Origin: Clostridia bacterium
Lineage (GTDB): Bacteria; Bacillota; Clostridia; Oscillospirales; CAG-272
NCBI GenBank assembly: GCA_017463485.1
Contig: JAFTPD010000006.1
Coordinates: 1 to 64,000 of the forward strand
Length of the DNA: 64,000 bases
Reading direction: 5' to 3'
The stretch's first letter is position 1; every line of letters starts with the position of its first letter. Of the stretch, positions 26,264 to 34,842 are shown piece after piece. Position numbers and translations under genes: made by a program. The notes under the pieces are model-generated. The model worked only from the letters and a program-made list of their open reading frames with translations, was not told where the DNA came from and did no database searches.

Positions 26264-26317
26264 TATATTTATATGATGCGCCGTCACCAAACGACATAAA
26301 TTATTTTCTCGCCCATA

Positions 26318-26323
26318 TATAAT
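26318..26323 (+). promoter_or_regulatory. Possible -10 box of spoIIGA-sigE
   Basis: TATAAT with no good -35 box at 16-18 bases. ATGTCGTTT on the opposite strand (26289-26297) shares the TGTCG core of Spo0A boxes. Known spoIIG promoters are activated by Spo0A with non-standard spacing, so the arrangement is plausible, but the match is partial. Confidence 0.35.
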
Positions 26324-26349
26324 ATAAATGTAGGAAAGGGGGAGTGATA

Positions 26350-27201
26350 ATGGCGGAGGTATACGGCGATCTGCTGTTTTTGATAAATATGAGCATGGAT
26401 TATTTGTGCCTGCATCTGAGTGCAAAATTGCTCCACCGAAGAATAAGCGTGGGTAGACTCGTCGCGGCTGCGGCACTTGGCGGAGTGTATTCGGTTGCCG
26501 CACTGCTTTTGTCGGTATCCTCTCCCGTGGCTTTTGCGATAGATATCACAGTGTGTCTTGTGATGTGCGCGGTGGCTTTTTGGCGGCGAGGAGAGGGTAT
26601 TATACTTATTTCGGGTGTATACGTTGTGGTTTCCATGGTGCTTGGCGGAATTATGACGGCAATGTATAACCTGCTCAACAGATCGGGCGTTGCAAATCAG
26701 CTACCCGCAGGCGAGGACGGAATATCCGCGTGGATGTTTGCGATTCTTGCCGCTATTTCGGGTGTGCTGGCGTTGCACGGAGGTAACTTTTTTCGCAAGT
26801 CAACAGCGTCGCGACCTTGCAAGGTGAAGATAGAAATGTTCGGCAGGCGGATAGAGCTTGACGGTATGTGCGACAGCGGAAACCTTATGCGCGACCCTAT
26901 GGACGGCAGATTAGTGATCGCAGTGGATAAGGTGCACGTCGAATCCCTCTTGGGCAAAGACACGGTGGGGAAGCTGTTGTCATACGGGGACGTGACCGAT
27001 ATTTCGGACGAGCGGCTGACTCGCAGATTACGGCTTATCCCCGCAGGGACGGCTATGGGGAGCGGAATACTCGTGGGCATATCCCCCGACAAAATATCCG
27101 TGTGTCCCGAGGGCGGGCGCGAGCGCGAGGTAAACGCGCTGTTTGCCATTATGCAGACCAACGACGGCGCGGTGCTTGTGCCAAGTCAGCTTATGATGTA
27201 A
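26350..27201 (+). CDS. spoIIGA: Sigma-E processing peptidase SpoIIGA
   Basis: 283 residues. Five hydrophobic segments in the first 150 residues are followed by a cytoplasmic protease domain with [10 protein letters not shown]; the DSGN aspartate near residue 175 is the catalytic residue of this aspartic-protease-like family. SpoIIGA sits in the sporulation septum and removes the pro-peptide of sigma-E in response to forespore SpoIIR. It is directly followed by sigE, 17 bases away, as in Bacillus and Clostridium. ATG 26350 follows AAAGGGGG; GTG 26344 is an in-frame alternative. Confidence 0.9.
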   Translation: MAEVYGDLLFLINMSMDYLCLHLSAKLLHRRISVGRLVAAAALGGVYSVAALLLSVSSPVAFAIDITVCLVMCAVAFWRRGEGIILISGVYVVVSMVLGGIMTAMYNLLNRSGVANQLPAGEDGISAWMFAILAAISGVLALHGGNFFRKSTASRPCKVKIEMFGRRIELDGMCDSGNLMRDPMDGRLVIAVDKVHVESLLGKDTVGKLLSYGDVTDISDERLTRRLRLIPAGTAMGSGILVGISPDKISVCPEGGREREVNALFAIMQTNDGAVLVPSQLMM

Positions 27202-27218
27202 TTAAAGGAGGAGAGAAT

Positions 27219-27986
27219 ATGAGCAATAAATACAGCCTGATCTTTATTATCAGGCAAAGGATATCACGGCTTATTAAAGATGCCCGCAAAAGACGTATTT
27301 TGCGTATGCGACGGCGTGCGGAGTCGGGGAGAGGAGAGATATATTATGTAAACGGCCCCGACGTACTGCCACAGCCACTCTCTCGCGAGGAGGAGGCGGC
27401 AATGATAGCCTTGCTCGACTCAGATGAGGCGGCGAGGGAACACGCGCGCGGCGTGCTTATAGAGCATAATTTGCGCCTTGTGGCGTTTATCGCGCGGAGG
27501 TTTGAAAACACGGGCGTGGGCGTAGAGGACCTGATATCCATTGGTACGCTTGGACTTATCAAGGCAATAAACACCTTTCGCGCCGACAAGAACATAAAGC
27601 TTGCCACTTATGCGTCGCGGTGTATTGAAAACGAAATACTTATGTATATCCGCAAGATAAGCGGAAAGCAGGAGCTGTCTATCGACGAGCCGCTTAGCAC
27701 TGATTGGGACGGCAACGAGCTGCTTTTGTCCGACGTGCTTGGCAGTGACGAAGAGCCGATTGGTAAGGAGCTGGAGGATGCGGAGGAGCGGCGGGCGCTG
27801 TACGCCGCGCTTGACAGCCTCGACGAGAGGGAACGGCTTATAATCGAAATGCGGTACGGTCTTGGCGGCAGACAGGAGGAGACGCAAAAGGAGGTAGCCG
27901 ACAAAATGGGCATATCTCAATCCTACATATCCCGCCTCGAAAAAAAGATAATAGCCAAGCTAAGACAGAAATTCAGCAGTGTATAG
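27219..27986 (+). CDS. sigE: RNA polymerase sporulation sigma-E factor precursor
   Basis: 255 residues. Region 2 ([30 protein letters not shown]...[10 protein letters not shown]), the [18 protein letters not shown] stretch typical of sigma-E, and region 4.2 HTH ([19 protein letters not shown]) are all present. By analogy with Bacillus, cleavage would fall in EIY|YVNG after residue 42, so the pro-sequence is long, basic and hydrophobic (27 residues in Bacillus). AAAGGAGGAG precedes ATG 27219; longer in-frame extensions run into spoIIGA and are rejected. It directs early mother-cell sporulation transcription. Confidence 0.95.
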   Translation: MSNKYSLIFIIRQRISRLIKDARKRRILRMRRRAESGRGEIYYVNGPDVLPQPLSREEEAAMIALLDSDEAAREHARGVLIEHNLRLVAFIARRFENTGVGVEDLISIGTLGLIKAINTFRADKNIKLATYASRCIENEILMYIRKISGKQELSIDEPLSTDWDGNELLLSDVLGSDEEPIGKELEDAEERRALYAALDSLDERERLIIEMRYGLGGRQEETQKEVADKMGISQSYISRLEKKIIAKLRQKFSSV

Positions 27987-28066
27987 CAAAGGATGAGTGT
28001 AGGCTGGTTCTTATGAGGATATTTACTCGCATGGCGCATATTGCTACGCTGTAAACAAATAGTAAG

Positions 28067-28100
28067 CCCCGACAGATTGAAAGTCTGTCGGGGGTGTTTT
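28067..28100 (+). terminator. Terminator after sigE
   Basis: CCCCGACAGA / TCTGTCGGGG stem with seven-base loop, then GTGTTTT. Confidence 0.9.
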
Positions 28101-28103
28101 CGC

Positions 28104-28589
28104 TTATGTAAAAATCAGTTCCATATATCCGCAGGTAAAAGGAAAGAAATCGAATTTTTGTGCTCTGATATGCTTGAAACCGAAAGATTCATACCATTTC
28201 TTCAGAATCCGATTTTCTTCAACAATTCCTATATTCATTTTTGAACATCCCAAGTTTTTTGCTACGTTAAATGAATGTAATAGTAATTTTTCGCCTATGC
28301 CTTGATGTCTGAATTGCGGTAGCACACACAAATTATTCAGTTCGCACGCTTTGTTCTCTTGCAACGCCAATGAATAATAACCGACAATATTTCCATCTAC
28401 AACAAAAGCATACATAGGTCTGAGTTCATGATTTAGTTGCCAAGACAAACGTTGTTCCGTTGTAGCAAAAGCAGTAAAGCGAGGTGCGTTTTCAATTGTA
28501 AAACCAAACTCATGAGCTACTGTTAAAAAACTTTCTTTAATTACATCCACACATTCTTTAATATGGTTATTGTGTACGGGTTGTATCAT
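28104..28589 (-). CDS. GNAT family N-acetyltransferase
   Basis: 161 residues. Acetyl-CoA motif NNLCVLPQFRHQGIGEKLL (about 91-109), then MNIGIVEENRILKKWYESFGF. The acceptor is unknown. AAGGAG precedes ATG 28589. The base composition is more AT-rich than flanking genes, and together with the adjacent RayT transposase this suggests a small acquired patch. Confidence 0.85.
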   Translation of the reverse strand: MIQPVHNNHIKECVDVIKESFLTVAHEFGFTIENAPRFTAFATTEQRLSWQLNHELRPMYAFVVDGNIVGYYSLALQENKACELNNLCVLPQFRHQGIGEKLLLHSFNVAKNLGCSKMNIGIVEENRILKKWYESFGFKHIRAQKFDFFPFTCGYMELIFT

Positions 28590-28619
28590 ACAGTTATTTC
28601 TCCTTGTATCGTCAGTTTC

Positions 28620-28639
28620 GCCTTTGTATTACAAAGGCA
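28620..28639 (-). terminator. Possible terminator after the RayT gene
   Basis: CCTTTGTA / TACAAAGG stem 22 bases past the RayT stop on the minus strand; no strong T run. Confidence 0.4.
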
Positions 28640-28660
28640 CAATTGGGTAAATCTCTTACC

Positions 28661-29176
28661 TTATTCCTCTGCGTATAATTCGTCGTAATACCAACGGATC
28701 GGGTTTTCGTAGATGTATCGCAAATGTTCCTCGTAATCTTGTCGGTTACGGATGATATGATCATTGGAGCGGTATTGCCATATATTTATGCCGTATTCCT
28801 TGTTGCAAAATCTTTTGAATGTTGACACAAAGCGTGACGGAATGGAATTTTGCACTGTAGGGACCGGCGTCCTCGACGGTCCGTTTCCTGTGCCTTTGAT
28901 CCACAACATAATATGAATATGATTCGGCATGATCACATAACTCTCGACCGATAGGTCATCGTAAAAATCATTTAATTGATGGATATATTTATCTGCGATT
29001 TGTCCATATTGTGTTAATTCGATTTGCGGACCGTCGAGGACGCCGGTCCCTACAATACGCGCAAGGAGACATTGTCTTTCTTTCGTACATATCGTTAGGA
29101 AAACGGCTTGATTTCGATTATAGTCCGCTCCCTTCAACCGAGTGGTCTTGCGATTTTTTAGTTCGTCCATTTTCAT
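28661..29176 (-). CDS. REP-associated tyrosine transposase (RayT, IS200-like Y1/HUH)
   Basis: 171 residues from ATG 29176. HUH motif as HIHIM near residue 82 and a C-terminal catalytic-type tyrosine in NRQDYEEHLRYIYENP. RayT proteins are domesticated relatives of IS200/IS605 transposases that act on REP palindromes. Unusually, two inverted copies of a 27-bp REP-like sequence lie inside the frame, coding GTGVLDGP near residues 41-49 and GPSRTPVPT near 98-106, without breaking it. No IS ends or accessory gene are seen. A promoter's -10 box covers the upstream ATG 29188, so a start at 29176 or 29170 is favoured. Confidence 0.85.
   Translation of the reverse strand: MKMDELKNRKTTRLKGADYNRNQAVFLTICTKERQCLLARIVGTGVLDGPQIELTQYGQIADKYIHQLNDFYDDLSVESYVIMPNHIHIMLWIKGTGNGPSRTPVPTVQNSIPSRFVSTFKRFCNKEYGINIWQYRSNDHIIRNRQDYEEHLRYIYENPIRWYYDELYAEE
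28857..28883 (-). repeat. REP-like sequence inside RayT gene, copy A
   Basis: 27 bases (TGTAGGGACCGGCGTCC...) that are the exact reverse complement of 29028-29054. Same family as the sequences at 47065-47091 and 47174-47200. Confidence 0.9.
29028..29054 (+). repeat. REP-like sequence inside RayT gene, copy B
   Basis: 27 bases (GGACCGTCGAGGACGCC...CCCTACA), exact inverted partner of 28857-28883. Confidence 0.9.
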
Positions 29177-29186
29177 CACCCATTCC

Positions 29187-29215
29187 ATTATAACACAAAT
29201 CGGCAGAGAAAACAA
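29187..29215 (-). promoter_or_regulatory. Possible promoter of the RayT gene
   Basis: Minus-strand TTGTTT (29215-29210), 17 bases, TATAAT (29192-29187). It lies within a hairpin CGGCAGAGA / TCTCTGCCG (29201-29226). The start of transcription would be only a few bases before the ATG, so the transcript would be nearly leaderless. Confidence 0.4.
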
Positions 29216-29273
29216 TCTCTCTGCCGAAATTGGTGGTTTAACGATAACTCGTATGGGAGACCTGCGTCTTCTC

Positions 29274-29298
29274 GCGGGCGAACACAGTTCGCTCCTAC
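29274..29298. repeat. Short REP-like palindrome
   Basis: GCGGGCGAAC aca GTTCGCTCCTAC, an imperfect palindrome of a kind common between genes in gut Clostridia. It is distinct from the GGACxGTCG family. Confidence 0.5.
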
Positions 29299-29354
29299 CG
29301 AGTGGTTAGAAAAACTTCATTATGAGAAGCCTCGCGCCGCATTTTTTTGTTATG

Positions 29355-29615
29355 TTAAGCCTTTTTGCTTTCCTCGTAAGCCGCTCTGACAGCGAGGGCA
29401 AGCTGGTCGGCGCAGGAGGTTGCACGAGGTCCGCAGGTGTTTCCGCTCAGCTTTTCCTCGATAGCCTCAACGGTCATTCCCTCGACCAGCTTGGATATAG
29501 CTTTGAGGTTGCCGTTGCATCCGCCGATAAATTTTACGTTTGTTATCACGTTGCCCTCAATGTTGAAAATTATCTTTGATGAGCATACCGTTTTTGTTGT
29601 GTAGGTATATTCCAT
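29355..29615 (-). CDS. TSCPD domain-containing protein
   Basis: 86 residues. Conserved cysteines in TTKTVCSSK, GGCNGN and the signature CGPRATSCADQLA correspond to the TSCPD domain also found at the end of class II ribonucleotide reductases; stand-alone forms (TIGR03905-like) are common in Clostridia and of unknown function. GGAGG precedes ATG 29615; the longer frame upstream overlaps the CpXC gene. It starts 16 bases after that gene and probably shares its transcript. Confidence 0.85.
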   Translation of the reverse strand: MEYTYTTKTVCSSKIIFNIEGNVITNVKFIGGCNGNLKAISKLVEGMTVEAIEEKLSGNTCGPRATSCADQLALAVRAAYEESKKA

Positions 29616-29631
29616 GTCGTCCTCCGTTAAA

Positions 29632-30321
29632 TTATTCAAGATACAGCTTGTCGCAGTTGAGAAATGCGTGTGCGCCAAGCATAGAATCGGTGGGTATTGT
29701 ACGTGAAGCACCGCAATCAAGGCAGGTCACCTTGATACCGTCGTCGGTGATCTCCGCCTCGTATCTGCTGTCCTGTGACAGATCCTCGTTGTCAAACCGA
29801 ACGGGCGCACCGCCCTTCGGTTCGGGGTGGCATTTGCAAAAGATCTTACCCTCTGCTTCAAGGTCGCGTATGACGAAAAGCACGATATCGCGTATTTGCG
29901 GATCAGCAAGCTCCTCCTCTTTGTCGTGAAGAGAGGAAAAATCGGTAATACCGTTTTCCTCAAGCATATCGAGCAGCTCAAGCTCGGTGCGCGCAAGCTC
30001 TGCCTTGACGAGATTTATCTCGCCCGTCATAGCGATATTGATGTCGGAATAGGGGCAGGGGAGCACGAACAGCTCGTCGCGGAAAAACAGTGAGGAGCTG
30101 ACGGTAAAATTATGCGGGGAGGAGCAAAGCAAGCAGGGGACGGTTAGGCGCACGTTGGAGTCGCCCTTGGAATAGACGATCTTCATCTCGCTTTTGCCGC
30201 AAGAGCATTTCAGCTTGACCATATCTGCCGACAGCCTGAATATTCCCACCGCGCTCATAACTCCAGCGCCACATTCGGGACAGCGGTAAGCTACGGTAGT
30301 TTGCTTTTCGTTGAGTACCAT
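29632..30321 (-). CDS. CpXC domain-containing protein
   Basis: 229 residues with zinc-ribbon-like cysteine pairs CPECG, CSCG, CLLC and, at the C-terminus, CLDCG. The first half matches the CpXC domain (YRCPECGAG...FFRDELFVLPCPYS), whose role is unknown. A helical middle part (about 100-150) links to the C-terminal cysteine pair. GAGGAGG precedes the ATG. Operon with the TSCPD gene. Confidence 0.8.
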   Translation of the reverse strand: MVLNEKQTTVAYRCPECGAGVMSAVGIFRLSADMVKLKCSCGKSEMKIVYSKGDSNVRLTVPCLLCSSPHNFTVSSSLFFRDELFVLPCPYSDINIAMTGEINLVKAELARTELELLDMLEENGITDFSSLHDKEEELADPQIRDIVLFVIRDLEAEGKIFCKCHPEPKGGAPVRFDNEDLSQDSRYEAEITDDGIKVTCLDCGASRTIPTDSMLGAHAFLNCDKLYLE

Positions 30322-30334
30322 AGTTCCTCCTCTG

Positions 30335-30385
30335 AAAAAATCCGTGGAGATGTCACCCGATAAGCTGGTGCCGCATCCCCACGGA
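30335..30385 (-). terminator. Terminator after the foldase-like gene
   Basis: TCCGTGGAGATG pairs with CATCCCCACGGA around a loop of about 21 bases, followed on the minus strand by TTTTTTC. Confidence 0.85.
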
Positions 30386-30422
30386 GTGATTTTTAGTGTT
30401 TAAAATACAGTCTTTTCAGACG

Positions 30423-32210
30423 TCAAGCCGCCGTGGTGTCAGCCTCGGTCGTGGTAGCAGCCTTGGTTGTATCTGCCTCGGTTGCCGCAGTCGTGGTAGC
30501 CGCCTCGGTGTGAGCTACGATCTTGAAGCTTTCAAGCGCGGACTCATACCACTCGTCAAGCTTCTCTGCGGTGATAGCATCACGCGCATCTGCTTTCCAA
30601 GTCATTTCGTTCTCATCAATGTAGATGACAACGTAAACACCGGTGGAAACGGTGATCTTAGCGACGTCGTTTGCTTTTCTTGCTTCGTCGTACAGCCACT
30701 CGCCAAGCTCCTCGGCAACACCCTCCTGGGAGATCTTCTCGTACATAACGGTGCCCGTGGTGTAGTCCTTTGCAACCTCCTCGAACTTGTCGGAGGTGGG
30801 AGCCTTGCCAAGAGCGGTCATGAACGCATCAGCCTTCTGTGCGGCGGTCTTCTTGTTTTCAACGGTATCTGCGTCGTCCTTCAGAAGCAGGTATCCTGCA
30901 TTCTTGGTGCATTCCATATCAAGTGAAAGAATGTCCTTCGCAATGTAGTAGGTGTAGGTGGTCTTTGCCGTGTCACCCGTTCCGGAGGTGGCTTCAATGA
31001 TCTTTACAGTGCCCTTGACGGTTGTTGCGTCAAAGAGGAACTTTTCAAGATCGGTAGCCTTGGAGTCGGTGGGGTCGGTGTAAGATGCGCTCTTGTCAGC
31101 GGTTACGGACTTGAGCTGGGTAGCCACGTCGGTGCTGATGCTCTTTACGATCTCGTAAGCAGCCTTATTGTAGTCGCCCTCGCCCTTGGAGGTAAATACG
31201 GCTTCGTACTCACCCTCTTGCTTGTTTTCAGCCTTAATGGTTTCGAGAATGTCAGCCTTGGTTTTTTCCGCATCAGCGTCCTCGACATTAGCGTCGGTAA
31301 ACTTGGTCTTGTAAAGCTCGTCGAACTTCTTGTTGAAGAGATACTCGCAAACAAGCTCCTTGAGGTCATCTGCGTTTTCGGGAACGTCATCACCCTGAAG
31401 TGCGTCGAAATACTCCTTCATTTCCTTGTCCATAAGAACGTAGGAGTCGTAAACAGAGGTGAAGAAATCCTCCTTGTGCTCCTCAAGGTACTTATCAAGC
31501 TCCTCGGAGGTTACCTTGTCGGAGATATCCTCGCTCAGATCCTCCTGATAGGTGCTGGAGAGGAAGTATTTTGTCATAGCGCTTCGGATATCGTTCTTGC
31601 TTACACCTGCGCCCATGTTGGAGCTGATGTAATTGCCGAGGGAGGTATAGGAGCTGTCTGCCTGCTCGGACAGAGAATCCATATACTCGTCAACGCTCTT
31701 CTTAACGTCCTCGTTATCAAGGGTATAGCCGTTGTCAAGTGCGCCCTCGCAGAATGCAAGGAATTCCTTTGCGTACTCGTAAGCCTGATTTTCAAGCAGA
31801 CCGTTAGAACGGTAAATGTTGATCATAGCGCTTGCATATTCCTGTGCGGAGCTGTAAGCCTTGGTAACGCCGTAGGTATCCGTCATCATACCGTACTGGT
31901 AGTAGAGATACTCGGTGTAGAACTGGTTGGACCACTCATTTGCTGCCATGAACTCGTAAACGGAAAGCTCGTTGTCGTTAACGGAGAGATTTTCGCTTTC
32001 GGCAACTACGGTACCGCGACCGATAATGCCGCTGTTCTTGACCAGCGTCCAAGCCATAATAGCCACTACAAATACGAGTACCGCGCAGAAAATAACGGTA
32101 ACAGTGGGGAATGACTTCTTCTTTTTCGTGTTAGCTTTAGCAAGGAAAAGCTCGGGATTGTTTTCTTTCTGCCCAGCTCTTTCCACTCTTGCTCTTTTTC
32201 CTTTTCCCAT
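30423..32210 (-). CDS. Membrane-anchored PrsA/SurA-like foldase with degenerate PPIC domain
   Basis: 595 residues. A basic cytoplasmic N-terminus (35 residues) and one membrane segment (about 36-58) put the rest outside. Residues about 75-250 resemble the SurA/PrsA chaperone arm (EYLYYQYGMM..., ISDKVTSEELDKYLEEHKEDF). About 440-555 resembles a parvulin PPIC domain (AAQKADAFMTAL, FEEVAKDYTTGT, ELGEWLYDEARK, GVYVVIYID) but is diverged. The C-terminus is a low-complexity Ala/Thr/Glu tail of about 35 residues. GAAAGGA precedes the ATG. Role: probably folding of exported proteins; isomerase activity is uncertain. Confidence 0.75.
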   Translation of the reverse strand: MGKGKRARVERAGQKENNPELFLAKANTKKKKSFPTVTVIFCAVLVFVVAIMAWTLVKNSGIIGRGTVVAESENLSVNDNELSVYEFMAANEWSNQFYTEYLYYQYGMMTDTYGVTKAYSSAQEYASAMINIYRSNGLLENQAYEYAKEFLAFCEGALDNGYTLDNEDVKKSVDEYMDSLSEQADSSYTSLGNYISSNMGAGVSKNDIRSAMTKYFLSSTYQEDLSEDISDKVTSEELDKYLEEHKEDFFTSVYDSYVLMDKEMKEYFDALQGDDVPENADDLKELVCEYLFNKKFDELYKTKFTDANVEDADAEKTKADILETIKAENKQEGEYEAVFTSKGEGDYNKAAYEIVKSISTDVATQLKSVTADKSASYTDPTDSKATDLEKFLFDATTVKGTVKIIEATSGTGDTAKTTYTYYIAKDILSLDMECTKNAGYLLLKDDADTVENKKTAAQKADAFMTALGKAPTSDKFEEVAKDYTTGTVMYEKISQEGVAEELGEWLYDEARKANDVAKITVSTGVYVVIYIDENEMTWKADARDAITAEKLDEWYESALESFKIVAHTEAATTTAATEADTTKAATTTEADTTAA

Positions 32211-32418
32211 GGGTGAAAAATCCTTTCTTTAATACGGACAGCCGTATGTTTTTTAATTAACTTGCTTCAAGGGTGTTCCCCCGAAATTTTGGATAACGCC
32301 CGACAAAAAATACAGCTGATCGGGCAAACATAAATATTATACATTTATTTAATGATTATTTTGTGATAAAATAATGAAGCATTCGTTAACCTTTGCGCCT
32401 ATCGGCAAATTTTTGCCG

Positions 32419-34638
32419 TCAAACCTCCATAATTATGGGCAGTATCATAGGCTTGCGCTTGGTTTTGGAATAAATGAATTTGGTAATATCGTCGCGCACT
32501 CGGTTTTTGACCTCGTACCAATCCGAGCCCGAGCGGTCAAGCGCACCTGACAGAGCATCTGCCGCTACCATGCGCACCTCATCCATCAGCTCCTCCGATT
32601 CGCGGACGTAAACGAAACCGCGCGAAACGATATCGGGACCCGAAAGTATGAGCGAGGAATGCTCGGATACCACCGCGACCACGATTATAAGTCCGTCCTG
32701 CGACAGATGCTTTCGGTCGCGAAGGACAATATTGCCCACGTCGCCGACTCCGTAGCCGTCAATAAGCACGACTCCCGACTGCACAGTGCCGCCGAAGCGC
32801 GCGCCCTTTTCGTCTATCTCCACGATTTTTCCAATATCGCTGATGAATACATTTCGCTCCTCAATTCCCATACTTACCGCAAGGTCGCGGTTAGCGGCGA
32901 GGTGCTTGTATTCGCCGTGAATGGGGAGAAAGTATTTCGGGCGGGTGAGTCCTATCATGAGCTTCAATTCCTCCTGACAGGCGTGTCCCGAAACGTGGAC
33001 CTCGACTGCGGCGTCGTTTATTACCTTGACGCCGTTCTTTTTCAGCTCGTTTACTATTCTGTTGACTAACTTTTCGTTGCCGGGTATCGCACTTGCGGAC
33101 AGCACCACCAGGTCGTACTGGCCGAGCGTTACCTGATTATGCTCCGAGAACGCCATGCGGTAAAGTGCCGACATAGGCTCGCCCTGACTTCCCGTGGTTA
33201 CGAGAGTGATCTCGCTCGGCTTGTAGCGCTTAATCTCCGCAATATCGATAAGCACGCCGTCGGGGATAGTCATATATCCAAGCTCGGTGGCGGCGCGGAC
33301 GATATTCAGCATACTGCGTCCCGTGACAGCCACCTTTCTGCCGTGACGCGCGCTGATATCTATTATCTGCTGTACGCGGTGGACGTTAGAGGAGAAGGTG
33401 GCGATAACTATTCGCATGTCTTTGTTGACGGTGAATATCATTTCAAGCGACTGACCGACCTTCTTTTCAGAGGGGGTGTAGCCCGGGCGCTCAGCGTTTG
33501 TGGATTCGCACATCAGCATAAGCACGCCCTCGGCTCCCAACTGACCGAGGCGGGTGATGTCCATCATCTCGCCCTCAATAGGAGTCAGATCCAGCTTGAA
33601 GTCGCCCGTGTGAAGCAGAACGCCAAGCGGCGTGCTGATAGCAAGAGCGCAGGCGTCGGCTATGGAGTGATTGACCCGTATGAATTCAACTGCGAAGGAT
33701 GTGCCAAGTCGTACCGTGTCCCCCGCCTTGACGCATCTGAGGTCAGGCTTTGAGGGGAGAGTATGCTCGGCAAGCTTGTTTTCAATGATACCAAGGGTAA
33801 GTCGTGTTCCGTAGATGGGCGGATTTATAGTTTTGAGAACATAAGGGATCGCACCGATATGGTCCTCGTGACCGTGAGTCAGCACGATACCGCGTATCTT
33901 GGACGAATTTGCTTCAAGATAGGTAATGTCGGGGATCACAAGGTCAACGCCCGGCATCTCGTCCTCATTCGGGAATCCGATGCCGCAGTCGATAACGATA
34001 ATATCGTCGCCGTATTCCACCGCAGTCATATTTTTGCCCACCTCGTTGAGACCGCCGAGAGGGATTATTTTGATCTTAGCCCCTGCCACCTTAGCAAGAC
34101 GGGCACAGCTTATCGGAGCGTGTGCGGCGGCATTTGTCACCGGTGAGGACGTGCTTTTTGCAGTTGATTTTTTCTTTGGTTGCTCGGGGGCGGCTGTGGA
34201 CTTCGCCGCCGTAGCTTTTGTAGCGGCAGCAGCCTTTTTGTGTGATGTTGCGGCTTGGTTTGAAGCCGTTTTTTTCTGCTTTGATGCCCCTGTAAGAGTA
34301 GGGGACAGAATATCGGTTACCGCCGCGTCGATTATTTCGTCGTAATACTTGTCGATATTTTCTGCGGACGAAAAATTCTTGACAGTGTCTTTCTTTGATG
34401 CGCTGCGTGGGTTGCGCTTCGTTTCCGTTTCAAACGGCGACATTATCTCGGGAGTGGAGAGAATATCGCGTGAGCGGATAAAGCGAGCCTCGTTTGCCGT
34501 TTCTGTCCGCTTGGCGGTACTGCTTTTCGCGTTTTTCTTGGCGGACGAAGCAGGACCTCCCGACATAGCGCGGTTCTTGCCCGACTTGAAGCCGACTGTG
34601 CCTTTGGCGGAATTATTCTTTTTGTTTTTTGTTTCCAT
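32419..34638 (-). CDS. rnj: Ribonuclease J with Lys/Ala-rich N-terminal extension
   Basis: 739 residues against about 555 for usual RNase J. The first 188 are low-complexity and basic (AAAATKATAAKSTAAPEQ), like eukaryotic histone H1 tails. The metallo-beta-lactamase/beta-CASP core follows: IPLGGLNEVGKNMT, HGHEDHIGA (metal site, near residue 253), VTGRSML and HVSGHACQEEL. RNase J processes and degrades mRNA and rRNA 5'-3' in the cytoplasm; the tail may help RNA or ribosome binding (inference). It ends IIMEV. The promoter lies some 370 bases upstream. No close ribosome-binding site precedes ATG 34638; GAAAGGA is about 20 bases away. Confidence 0.9.
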   Translation of the reverse strand: METKNKKNNSAKGTVGFKSGKNRAMSGGPASSAKKNAKSSTAKRTETANEARFIRSRDILSTPEIMSPFETETKRNPRSASKKDTVKNFSSAENIDKYYDEIIDAAVTDILSPTLTGASKQKKTASNQAATSHKKAAAATKATAAKSTAAPEQPKKKSTAKSTSSPVTNAAAHAPISCARLAKVAGAKIKIIPLGGLNEVGKNMTAVEYGDDIIVIDCGIGFPNEDEMPGVDLVIPDITYLEANSSKIRGIVLTHGHEDHIGAIPYVLKTINPPIYGTRLTLGIIENKLAEHTLPSKPDLRCVKAGDTVRLGTSFAVEFIRVNHSIADACALAISTPLGVLLHTGDFKLDLTPIEGEMMDITRLGQLGAEGVLMLMCESTNAERPGYTPSEKKVGQSLEMIFTVNKDMRIVIATFSSNVHRVQQIIDISARHGRKVAVTGRSMLNIVRAATELGYMTIPDGVLIDIAEIKRYKPSEITLVTTGSQGEPMSALYRMAFSEHNQVTLGQYDLVVLSASAIPGNEKLVNRIVNELKKNGVKVINDAAVEVHVSGHACQEELKLMIGLTRPKYFLPIHGEYKHLAANRDLAVSMGIEERNVFISDIGKIVEIDEKGARFGGTVQSGVVLIDGYGVGDVGNIVLRDRKHLSQDGLIIVVAVVSEHSSLILSGPDIVSRGFVYVRESEELMDEVRMVAADALSGALDRSGSDWYEVKNRVRDDITKFIYSKTKRKPMILPIIMEV

Positions 34639-34807
34639 GTTTGATGCTTTGAAATTTTCCTTTCGTAATAAAGAATTTTAGTGAATAGATTTGAGATCGA
34701 GAATGGCGCAAAAAGCCGAAAAGGCAACGCGCGAACAAAGCCGCCGCGCCTATTGGCACGCCGTATGTACCGAAGAAATGCATAAGCCGTGTGTGGTACG
34801 ACCGCGG

Positions 34808-34842
34808 CGAGGTCGCAACAAAGCCGCAACAAAGCCGCAACA
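34808..34842 (-). repeat. Triplicated 11-bp repeat in the RNase J leader
   Basis: Three tandem copies of GCAACAAAGCC (on the minus strand GGCTTTGTTGC), with a further partial copy GGCTTTGTTCGC near 34735. The gene-free stretch 34639-35063 holds this, the promoter at 35016-35044 and no credible ORF. Confidence 0.85.

Noticed and set aside
28041-28244. 67-codon + strand open frame after sigE
   Set aside because: It includes the sigE terminator and lies opposite the GNAT gene.
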